NCBI GenBank assembly: GCA_003864495.1
Contig: ML133472.1
Span: forward strand, 372,001-436,000
DNA length: 64,000 nt
Direction of reading: 5' to 3'
Source: Nemopilema nomurai
Taxonomy: Eukaryota > Cnidaria > Scyphozoa > Rhizostomeae > Rhizostomatidae
Shown here: positions 36,428 to 48,000 of the stretch, piece by piece
How the letters are laid out: each line of letters starts with the position of its first letter
Numbering within the stretch: position 1 is the first letter of the stretch
Translations under genes and position numbers: made by a program
Notes under the pieces: generated by a model
What the model saw: only the letters and a program-made list of their open reading frames with translations
Told to the model about the DNA's origin: nothing
Database searches by the model: none

Positions 36428-39400
36428 AAAGTTATAACCTTGCAAAATTACCAGTTTTTGGCTCAAAAATTTATCGTCCCAATTTGACTGAAATTGATAA
36501 ATAACGGCAAGCGAGACCTAATGTCCAAGTTTGTTAGGATCTTAAGAGTGTCTATGTGTATTTTAGGAAAAATCAAAAGGAATAAATTTTTCGCTGAAAA
36601 GTAGGGTTATAGCCTTGCAAAATGATCAGTTTTCGGCAAGAGAATTTATCGCCCTAATTTGATTAAAATTGACGAATAATGGCAAGATTGGGCTACTGTA
36701 TGGGACTGTTGGAATCGCAAAGTGTCTATGTGATTTTTTAAATGCATTCAACAACAATCAATTTTTTGCAAAAAGTAAGGCTATAGCCTTGCAAAATGGT
36801 CAGTTTTTGGCCAGAGAATTTATCGCCCCAATTTGATTAAAATTGACGAATAATGGCAAGAGTGGGCTACTGTATGGGACTGTTAGGATCTCAAGAGTGT
36901 CTATGTGTATTTCATGAAAAAACAAAAGGAATAAATTTTTCGCAAAAAAGTAAGGCTATAGCCTTGTAAAATGACCAATTTTTGGCTAGAAAATTTATCG
37001 CCCTAATTTGATTGAAATTGATAAATAATGGCAAGAGAGACCTATTGTACAAGTTTGTTAGGATCTCAATAGTGTATATGTTTATTTTAGGAAAAGTTAA
37101 AGGAATAAATTTTTCGCAAAAAAGTAAGGCTATAGCCTCGGAAAATGACCAGTTTTTGGCTCAAAAATTTATCGCCCCAATTTGATTGAAATTGATAAAT
37201 AATGGCAAGAGAGACCTATTGTACAAGTTTGTTAGGGTCTCAAGAGTGTCTATGTGTATTTTAGAAAAAATCAAAAGGAATAAATTTTTCGCAAAACAGT
37301 AAGGCTAGCCTTGCACAATGGTCAGTTTTTGGCCAGAGAATTTATCGCCCCAATTTGATTGAAATTGACGAATAATGGCAAGAGTGGGCTACTGTATGGG
37401 ACTGTTAGGATCTCAAGAGTGTCTATGTGTATTTCATGAAAAAACAAAAGGAACAAATTTTTCGCTGAAAAGTAAGGTTATAGCCTTGCAAATTAAACAG
37501 TTTTTGGCTCAAAAATTTATCGTCCCAATTAGATTGAAATTGATAAATAATGGCAAGAGAGACCTATTGTACAAGTTTGTTAGGATCTTAAGAGTGTCTA
37601 TGTGTATTTTAGGAAAAATCAAAATGAATAAATTTTTCTCAAAAAAGTAAGGCTATAGCCTTCGAAAATAACCAGTTTTTGGCTCAAAAATTTATCGTCC
37701 CAATTTGATTGAAATTGATAAATAATGGCAAGAGAGACCTATTGTACAAGTTTCTTAGGGTCTCAAGAGTGTCTATGTGTATTTTAGGAAAAATCAAAAG
37801 GAATAAATTTTTCGCAAAAAAGTAAGGCTATAGCCTTGGAAAATGACCAGTTTTTGGCTCAGAAATTTATCGTCCCAATTTGATTGAAATTGATAAATAA
37901 TGGCAAGAGAGACCTATTGTACAAGTTTTGGTCTCAAGAGTGTCTATGTGTATTTTAGGAAAAATCAAAAGGAATAAATTTTTCGCAAAAAAGTAAGGCT
38001 ATAGCCTTGGAAAATGACCAGTTTTTGGCTCAAAAATTATCTTCCCAATTTGATTGAAATTGATAAATAATGGCAACAGAGACCTATTGTACAAGTTTGT
38101 TAGGATCTCAAGAGTGTCTATGTGTATTTTAGGAAAAATCAAAAGGAATAAATTTTTCGCAAAAAAGTAAGGCTATAGCCTTGCATAATAACCAGTTTTT
38201 GGCTCAAAAATTTATCGTCCCAATTAGATTGAAATTGATAAATAATGGCAAGAGAGACCTATTGTACAAGTTTGTTAGGATCTCAAGAGTGTTTATGTGT
38301 ATTATAGGAAAAATCAAAAGGAATAGTTTTTTCGCAAAAAAGTAAGGCTATAGCCTTGCAAAATAACCATTTTGGCTCGAAAATTTATCGCCCTAATTTG
38401 ATTGAAATTGATAAATAATGGCAAGAGAGACCTATTGTACAAGTTTGTTAGGATCTCAAGAGTGTCTATGTGTAGTTTAGGAAAAATCAAAAGGAATAAA
38501 TTTTTCGCAAAAAAGTAAGGCTATAGCCTTGTAAAATGACCAGTTTTTGGCTCAAAAATTTATCGCCCCAATTTGATTGAAATTGATAAATAATGGCAAG
38601 AGAGACCTATTGTACAAGTTTGTTAGGGTCTCAAGAGTGTCTATGTGTATTTTAGGAAAAATCAAAAGGAATAAATTTTTCGCAAAAAAGTAAGGCTATA
38701 GCCTTGCAGTTTTCGGCCAGAGAATTTATCGCCCCAATTTGATTGAAATTGACGAATAATGGCAAGAGTGGGCTACTGTATGGGACTGTTAGGATCTCAA
38801 GAGTGTCTATGTGTAGTTTAGGAAAAATCAAAAGGAATAAATTTTTCGCAAAAAAGTAAGGCTATAGCCTTGCAAAATAACCAGTTTTTGGCTCGAAAAT
38901 TTATCACCCCAAATTGATTGAAATTGATAAATAATGGAAAGAGAGACCTATTGTACAAGTTTGTTAGGATCTCAAGAGTGTTTATGTGTATTTTAGGAAA
39001 AATCAAAAGGAATAATTTTTTCGCAAAAAAGTAAGGCTATAGCCTTGGAAAATGACCAGTTTTTGGCTCAAAAAATTATCTTCCCAATTTGATTGAAATC
39101 GATAAATAATGGCAAGAGAGACCTATTGTACAAGTTTGTTAGGATCTCAAGAGTGTCTATGTGTAGTTTAGGAAAAATCAAAAGGAATAAATTTTTCGCA
39201 AAAAAGTAAGGCTATAGCCTTGTAAAATGACCAATTTTTGGCTCGAAAATTTATCGCCCTAATTTGATTGAAATTGATAAATAATGGCAAGAGAGACCTA
39301 TTGTACAAGTTTGTTAGGGTCTCAAGAGTGTCTATATGTATTTTAGAAAAAATCAAAAGGAATAAATTTTTCGCAAAACAGTAAGGCTATAGCCTTGCAC

Positions 39401-39790
39401 AATGGTCAGTTTTTGGCCAGAGAATTTATCGTTCCAATTTGATTGAAATTGACGAATAATGTCAAGAGTGGGCTACTGTATGGGACTGTTAGGATCTCAA
39501 GAGTGTCTATGTGATTTTTTAAATGCATTCAACAATAACCAAGTTTTTGCAATAAAGTAAGGTTATAGCCTTGGAAAGCGTTCAATTTTGGATAATTTTG
39601 CGCATCATCTTTATTAGAATCGATGGGTAGCGAAACTGGCTTTTTGTACGGGTTTGTTAGGTATAAGACGTGGCTGTGTGTGTATTTACAAATGAATTGG
39701 TCGATAAAGGGTTTTCTTTAAAATTCAAGGTTTTAGCCTTGCAAAACTGCTAATTCTTGCTCGGAGCGTTATTGCACTGAGATGATTGAT
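36428..39790. repeat. 174-bp satellite array, about 20 units
   Basis: A head-to-tail array whose units begin at about 36611, 36785, 36960, 37134, 37307, 37480 and so on, a period of 174 plus or minus 1. Most units carry the perfect 14-bp palindrome AAGGCTATAGCCTT, then TTTTTGG, TTTATCG, and end in AATTTTTCGCAAAAAAGT. Two unit types can be told apart: type A has AGAGAGACCTATTGTACAAG; type B has GAGTGGGCTACTGTATGGG. By my reading, B units sit at positions 2, 3, 6, 14 and 18 and the rest are A. The outer units at both ends are strongly diverged. Type-A units are mostly interrupted by stops on both strands, so the array is not coding. The unit is close to nucleosome-repeat length. Confidence 0.95.
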
Positions 39791-40713
39791 AATGATGGAT
39801 AATTTTGGGAAAGGCTTTCTTCTTTGTTTGTTAGGGTCCAAGAGTTATTTTGGTTTTATCATGGGAAATTATTGTGAGCGTACTATAGGAAAGCTGTAAG
39901 GTTAGAGCACTTGAAATTGGTTAACTTCCATCGAAAATTTTGCTTCGCGACTTGGATGGACACTGACGGATTTTGATCTGATAATCTTTATCGTAATATT
40001 TTTAGGTTGTAACGTATGTGTATTGAAACTGCAAGGTGAGTTGTTTACAGTTCTTTTCCGATAACGGTAATTGTTGCAATGGTCAAGTCCGACTTGAAAT
40101 CTTGCACCAATTCTGCTTAAACTGTTGCAATAATCATAGATCAGCCTTCTTGTAAAGTTCTCGAATTTTAAAGGTTGGATAGATAAGTTCGAAGAGATTG
40201 ACACAAGGGAAACTAGATTCTCGATGGGCTACACCTCAAAGGAGATATTCTTTATTTTGTTTAAGCAAGTGCTGATAGAGAACAGGACCCTGCTTCATTT
40301 TAATATCAATTTTGCGAATGAAAGGCACCATTCGTATTGCTTCATTTTCAGATGAAAATGCATTAAAAGGATGAACGTTTACATTGTAGCAGGGAGCAAC
40401 AAAGTTACGACCTCTTTTCCAAACGCATCCTTTCGTACATGCCAAAGAACTTGCAGAAAAACGTGAACAATAGTCCTAATCTTTCGAAAGACGCCATTTC
40501 TGAATGAACTGCGATTTGAATGTGGGCGCCTTCCTGCATGGAATACCTTTGCTGTTGCTTGCGCTTCCAACTGTCGTCGTATTTGGCATCCGCGCTGAAA
40601 ACATATCACTTTTGCTGATATCACATGCGTTCTCATTAGCGTTTGGGAAAGCTTTTTCTTCGTAGCGGAGGAATTTGAACGCAAGGAAGAAACGGCCAAA
40701 GGTCGACGGAGCA

Positions 40714-40757
40714 AGGCAGGAATGTTAGGCAGGAATGTTAGGCAGGAATGTTAGGCT
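40714..40757. repeat. 13-bp tandem repeat
   Basis: Three copies of AGGCAGGAATGTT followed by a partial one. Confidence 0.85.
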
Positions 40758-43700
40758 GGAAACAGGGAACCACGCAAGAGTTGCATTGTGGGAGTTCGGA
40801 AATAAGCCAACACATATGCACCCTTGCAACATTGAGGGCATTCACAAAGATAGAATCCTTTTCAGTTCTTTTCGGAAAAAAGACCAAACTTCCCAGGAAG
40901 CGTCTTGGTTTGTCTTTCAAAAATCAGCAAGAATTGTTTTGAAGTACTTCCTGAAGGGCCGTTCGAACTATTGGCAGGAGACAAGCATGCTAAAGAAATG
41001 ACAGGGTCTGACAAGAAATCAGAAACAAAAACTTTCAAAAACATCTAAGCTAAGAATTATCTACTAAAATCGACATAGCTAATGCTACTTAAAATGCACA
41101 AAAAAGAAACCCAACAAACGCACGGACACAAATAAAGTAACGCTAAAAACCTAGAGAAAGACTACTTCTTAAGAGGGGGGCATTCTATTGATTACTTTGC
41201 TGGAGTTGGAAGGCATGTTCTGATTGATGGGGATTTACAAAATACTGATCTTGCACGTGGGCAGTACTTGAAGAGGGCAGCCGGTTTGCTGTAAATAAAA
41301 TGATGCTAAATCTGGCAAACAAAATTGCAGTTAAAACTGAAAAGCTGGGCCGTCCACCTACTCTTTTATCATCAATAATGGTTCTCGGTTGGAACGGACG
41401 CCCTCCGTGGTACCAGATATTCAAAGAGGTAGCGATGATATCAAACTCAGTTTCCATCAAGTCGCAGAAAAGAGAAGAGGGCTCTCCAGTTGGAAGAAAT
41501 CTCCAGGCAGAGTAATCTTACATTATTTTAGCACTGGATTGAATAAAACTTATGAATAACAAGACTATCTCCAAACAAGATCCTATTCAAGCATCACATT
41601 TGAATTCAATTCACAGATTCATTACAAAAGACAAAAGAGTGATAATTTAGAGAACGAATAGTTTTAAGCCCAACATGAGCTAAACCTTGGTTTCTAAAGC
41701 GACAGTCCACATTAAAAGCTCATCTGCCATCCGCACACGGAAAGAAAACTCTTTTAAAAACGTGTTAAGGAAGGTTTGCGTCCGTGAAAGTGGATATCTG
41801 AGGAACTCTCAAAGTGGATTGGCTTTTAGTAGCAAATATCGAACTTCGCAGAACAACATGTTCAACTCATTATTAACAGGAAAGAAAACTTAAATACTAT
41901 TACTGTATATGTGTGGCAGAGAAAACACAAGCAACCATCAAATATCAGCATGAGATGATAAACAACAATTTAAATCATCATCACTGAAAAATCTTATCTG
42001 AAAACCAAATCTGATCACCACAGTTGCTTGCGTCTTCTCCTATGAGCACAAAGTCCTTGAAGGTTAGGCCTGGTTGAATATTTCGCGAAAAGGCCTGACA
42101 ATCTTCGGCTCAAAAATCGAGCATCGGTTAGTGACGTCACTGCAACCTAAGGGCCTAATCCTTGCGAAGGAGCTTGGTGCTTTGTTGTATCAATGCTTTA
42201 TCTTTGGGGCACATGCATGAAATCGAGACGTGAGACTTTGACTTAATGGGTTAAGAAAAACTGGAGTAAGGGGGAGATGTGAGGAAAGGGAGCCAATTTT
42301 GACTGGTTAACCTTGGCATGCGTTGATTACCCCCATTAAAGTTTAGATTTGCGGTAAGGGGTATAGGTCAAATGAAACATTCCCTAGCTACGGACAAAGT
42401 CCCCAGCAACCGAAATCATGCATGTACCGTGTGAATAGCTATTGAAAGAGCTGCATCATAAAAACGGTTTTGTTAAAAACAAACTAAAGTCAGCGATCAA
42501 TTTCTTAAAAAGAACTTCCAAATTTTTCCCAGATACAACTGATTTTGACAGATAAATAAACACTGTAAATCTATATACCTCTTCATTAACCATCGAGTTT
42601 GCGTTGGCTTAAATAGGCCATTGGCGTGAAAGAATAGAGCACTAGGAAAGCAGCATCGGAGATTGACAACCAGCATAACAGAGCTCTATATAGGCGGTTC
42701 AATAACGAAATCCCCCATATCACCCCACCCCTCTCCTATTTCACAGTTTCCAAGGGAATTGCAGAACACGGTCAGATAGTTTCTGCAATGTTCCAGGTCC
42801 TGCTTTGTACAAAGATGAAAGCGTGGGTTCTACAAACTATACAAGGAAACTTTTACGTTATAATACATGAAGCACAGTCAAGCCTACTGCCTGGGCACAG
42901 AATAATAAACCTATTTATGAGCCGGGGGAATGCATGGAAATTCTGCTTCGGGTCTTAAACAAACCACGGTGAATCGAAAATTGGAGCTACATATAGAAAG
43001 CTTTAGAAAAGTAAATAATTCCCCATTTATGAACAAAAACGAAACTGCCAAAATGTTTGGAAATCTACATTTCACGAAGTAGTCTTGACGTAATTAAAAA
43101 AAACTTCTATTCTACCAAAAGAAACAACTACTGTAATAAGAGAAAAATGTTTGTAAACCATCAGACAAAGGTCGAGAAACGAAACTGCTAGCTGAAACGA
43201 ACAATCTGAGTTCAAGACGCTATCATCAGGACAAATTCACCATTAACCTAACAAAATATTCACTTACTCTAAAAACGGAAACAAGTAGGAATACTGTTCG
43301 AACATTCTATTTATTTAAACGGCTTTTTCAACAACGCTTCGCCGAAAACAATAAAAACATTTGTCTACAATTCTTACAGTACAATTCTCGACCATTACTT
43401 CAAATACTAACGCTAAAATCAAATGAATTTATTCTCAAATCAACATGCAAAAATATTTCGAAGTTAAAATTTCACCACTTTGTTAAACCGAATGGATTTT
43501 AAAAACATCTTGTCTTCTATCTACTTTTGAAAGATAGCTTCGTTGAAAATCCACTCAATAGATTTCTAGCTTTTAAAAACATTTCTCTATCACCTTAATT
43601 CCAGACCCTCGAAATCATAAAAGATCCATGCATTGCACAATGAACACAACCATGAAATTCACCCACTAGAAGAAGAAAAGAAACAACATCAAAGCTTACA

Positions 43701-43902
43701 GATTTAATAAAATTTATCTGTTAGAGATAAGGCTGATTCAAGGCGCCGGTCTTAAATCCATACTTTAATTAAATTCTCCTTAGAAAGGGCTAAAGAGAGC
43801 AACGTCGAATAGAGTCGAGCAATGTTAAACATTTTTATTGAGAATAAACGTACAGTTCATTAATTATAAGGTTATACATACTCATTTGTAAGAGAGGTCG
43901 AT

Positions 43903-44012
43903 TGACCTCGTACCCTTAACCAGTCTAAAGGATTGACCCCACACCTTAAACCGGTCTAAAAGATTAGCCCCACACTTTTAACCGATCTAAAGGATTGACC
44001 CCATACCCTTTA
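43903..44012. repeat. About 39-bp tandem repeat, three copies
   Basis: Three successive units share (A/C)CC(A/G)GTCTAAAGGATTGACC-type sequence followed by CCACACC(T)TT. They differ by scattered substitutions. The repeat lies downstream of the RBMS stop, possibly beyond its 3' UTR. Confidence 0.8.
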
Positions 44013-44334
44013 TTTCCAAGGATCCACAGCTGTTTACTACTGAAATCAGGGGGGGGGGAGTACAGCAAGATACAGAACATCAAAAGCAACAGCAACAACA
44101 AGGATCGTGCAAATGCAAGCTAGTCAAATCTTTCCTCGCAACATGAGATTAATCTTACCATTTAGGGAGCACAATCAAAACATCATTTCCTAAAAGAGAT
44201 AATCAATAGTTAAAATCGTTGAATATACGACACACAGTCAACTTTTTAATTGAAATACATTCCGAATGTTTGCTTATAAAGTAAATCCCCGCATATAAGT
44301 ACCTACTTTCTTAAGGTTCAGTCTGAAATAGGTT

Positions 44335-44340
44335 TTTATT
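44335..44340 (-). promoter_or_regulatory. Candidate RBMS poly(A) signal
   Basis: TTTATT on the plus strand is AATAAA on the minus strand, about 700 nt after the proposed RBMS stop and the first canonical hexamer I found there. Family members often have longer 3' UTRs, so other sites may be used. Confidence 0.35.
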
Positions 44341-45043
44341 AGAGAGCTACTTGGATTACTTATTCCAAGTATTAAGGTTCTTATTCCAAGGACCCCTACT
44401 TAAAATTTTAGGATTCATCATAGAGGATGCATCAACACTGTATTTTCCCTTTGGCAATGAAATTAATGAAACATGTACCAACTCTAAGCTCAGAATCTCA
44501 ACAAAACATTTGCTATAAGATAGGAGGATATGTTTAGACTTTGACAGCCAACACAAACCAACATGTTTGGTCAATGGCAACTATTTATAGCACCATTTTT
44601 GGCAAGCTACTTGTAACATGGATATTTCAATTGCAGTGATGCTTTTAAAACACATGATGCATCTATCAATTTAAGCCTCTATTTTTGCCCTTGGAATAGG
44701 AACCCTATTATATTTTATCACACTGACACAATTTCTTATTTACAAGGTGTATGATTTAGGAAAAAACCCCTCTAGGTTCTTATTTTTGTAGGTTCTTATA
44801 TGCGGAGATTTAGGGTAGTAAAAAATTAGAATTTTCATTGAATACAAAGAAATAAAAGATTTTGAATGACTTTGACGGTGAGAACAAAGTACCACAGCAA
44901 GCTAATAAATAATTAATATTTGGGTTCATCCTTTGGGAAAAGGCAAACAAAAGATAACAAATTCTGGTAAAATCCCTCGAGAAATGCTTGTGTAGAGGGA
45001 GGATAGAGCACGGGCCCTTGACAAATTCCCTTTAGGGCTTGCA

Positions 45044-48000
45044 TTATAGAAGGAGACTGAAAACTGAGAGAAATATTTTCTACGTTAGAAAGAACTAAAT
45101 ACTGGCTAGATTTTTGCTTATTTCGTCAATTTTTTATGCATATATATCTAAAATAACCAGCAAAAATTAGTCCGTATGGAATCCGACACCAGTGACGGAA
45201 CAGAATGGCAAAGAAATTCGCTTGGTTGAAATGAAACAAATGTTCACCTTGCATAGGCGGCGTAAACCAGGCGATGGTGGTCATCCACCATGGCCTCGCC
45301 TGGGTGCTGCATTTGCTGAGATGAACCAGCGTGCATGCGAGGTACAGAAGCATCGTGCGATTCTGGGCTGCCAACGATGAAATGTGACTCCTGACAGGGA
45401 CAAAATTAGTCGCTCAAATAATGCTTTTAAATTGTTGTAAACGTTTTTAAAGAAAACCTTAGCTTTGCAAGAAACGCCGAAATGTTTCAAAAGCACTTGA
45501 AGGCATGTGAAAACAAATGGCAAACAGAGACATCACGAGTAGGTCTGGGAACAATTATGACTATTCTCTTGGGGAGAGTAACTCGAAAGAAGTGGGATCC
45601 GATCCCCCACTGGGCAAAAATACTTAGCCGCTAAAGAACGAAGACTGAATTAGGCGCATCACAGCAAATCTATCGGACGATGACCATCCTTCAAAGTTAA
45701 TGAAGATACGCTAAACAGAAATAAATATTAACAGCAATCAATGGATGCAGCTTATCTCCGATGGCCTTTTAACGAATATCTGACGAGAAATGAAGGCGCT
45801 TTACCTCAACTTGTCCATGATGGGAGGCAGTTTGGGGTTGAGTGACATGCCACGTGCTTTGGGGAGCATACCCCGCCACTGTTGGGACCGCTGTCAGGTA
45901 CTGCAAAAAAGAATTCGCATTTTCAAGACAACTTTACAAGCAACCTATTAATGACTAGCTGACCTCCTGGAGGCACAGTCAAAGAGCCCTAACACAGTGG
46001 TGGGAAGTAACCAACAAGGAACCCCCGAATACTTGGAGCATGGAAGGAAGGGGGTGAGAAGATTCTTAGAAAAGACCTCCTTAAGTCAAGCGTCATTCAA
46101 TCATCCTTTGATGATGTCCGGTTCTTGTCCTCTTTGATGATGTCTGGTTAGCCATGAATTGGCCGGGCAGAGACAACAGTTGCAAAACTTCAAATGATAG
46201 AATTGAACACAAATCTGGGCTAATTCAATTCACTGTGAGTTCTTTCTTTGAGTTCTTTCTTAAACTTTTTCAGTTTCTTCAAAGCTCTAAATTTTTGCTT
46301 TCATGCAATGGGTTCTATATTGGCTCGTCATATTTAGTAGGGTGTAAAAATGGCACGAATGATTCGAAAAATGCTGAATATGTTAGACGCGATTCTAATT
46401 CGAAAGATAATCCAAGGAATAGTTAGTCAATTACTTCGCCGCGTTTTCGGCCTAACAATGAGAAGTCACTTCAGGCATTTGTGTCATTTCATTTAAGACC
46501 ACATGATGAAGCTTTTACCTAATATGTGAAATAGAATTAAACAGCTGAAAAGAATACAACTCCATGAATGGAAATTGTGGTCTAGATCAGAGAGATACGC
46601 TGGTCAAATGAAAGGCACGAGACTCCAACATCCCGTCCGCCTCAAAGCTGCTAAGGCACAAGGTGCCAGTGGTGAAATCGCAATGAATTCTCTAGTGAAG
46701 GACAAAGGAAAGAGAGCAGATACTGAAGAACCGTTTCGAAGTCATAAAACCCAACCAAACACCTTCATCGTATAAATTGAAAGAATTTTGGAGGAAATGA
46801 CTTTCTAATTTGCATTTCACATAAATTCACAAGGCTTAAAACCTTTCTTAACACTGCCAAACAATAGCATTTTAACAAAGATCTTTAAGGCTGGTCTCCT
46901 CTAGACGATTATTTTGGACAATCGTCTAGTTTTCTTCGATCGTTTTGATTTTGCGACGAAAACTGTAACGATTAAGTGGATATCTCGCCATGCACCAAAA
47001 CAAACTAGTAATGGCGGCCTAATGTCAAACAGACACAAAATACTTGCTTTTTCGAAGCAAGCCCGCGTTACTGTACTTCCATGCATCCAATGCTTTTTTT
47101 GCTGCTCTCACCACTATTTAAAAGGCATTTAAACTCACTTTTATGATTGCAAAACATTTCCATGTCGAAGGGGTTAGGGCGGTTCACAGTAAATGACGAT
47201 TAATTCCCTCCCATGCAACCCGGGCTGCGATGGTAAATAGTTGGAAGAAAATAACGCCCCTCCACTTGAATTAGGATTTTCTTCTTCAAATTGTCCACGC
47301 TGCAAGTGCACTCCATCGGAGGCCATTTTGATTCACACAGTCTAAAAGCGCATCGGGATTCTATTGGCTGGAAATGCGACGATCGTTGAACCCAGTTCAA
47401 TTTTTCGACAGGATTATATTTTCGTCGCGACGATTTTAAATACTGCGCGTGTGTAGTTGCGAAGTTTTCTGCCGATCGTTGTGAAAATCGTCTAGAGGAG
47501 ATTCGCCTTAACTAAAGCCCAAGAGAAGAAACACTCTAGGCTCATCCGTGCACGTGTCTGTTTGGGACTGGTCGGTCTCCGGGCAAGACGGTTGTGTAAA
47601 GGCGGAGGTCATGTAGATGATGCGTTGGTGCCAGAGATCAAAGACAAGAGGGCATTGCATGACCGGCGTCACGGATAATATATTGACCTTGTTGCGTGAC
47701 TGTTCTTGTGCTAACAGTGGCGATGGAAAGAGTGGGAGGTTAAACCGAGATCAATCGGGGCTTATTCGTGTGTTGCCATCATTGAAATGCAGAGCAAACG
47801 CGCGTAAACAAACCCGTTGGGAGCAAACAAAACCAAAACATAAATAATATTGGCTCTTCTCCTAAAACAATGCGCCTAAGATGAAACAATTGCGCTTAAA
47901 GATATTAAAACTTGCAATTACAAACAGATAGCTATGACTGAGTAAAAATTAACAGACTATTAGAGTTCACAGCAGGTAGGGTCTTGATGTGGACTTGTTT

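Larger units (their letters stand above)
39791..45043. other. Region between the satellite and RBMS
   Basis: About 5 kb. The RBMS 3' UTR presumably enters from the right. Two small tandem repeats are listed separately. Open frames at 40379-40714 (minus), 40735-41001 (plus) and 41185-41515 (both strands) overlap each other, look like no known family and have no convincing splice context, so no gene is called. Confidence 0.5.

Noticed and set aside
37375..39356. Open frames of 62-91 aa within the satellite on both strands
   Set aside because: The 174-bp period keeps the same frame in each unit, but most units carry stops and the frames are not preserved between variants.
40379..41515. Possible gene between the satellite and RBMS
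   Set aside because: Several frames on both strands overlap; none has family motifs or a consistent set of splice sites.
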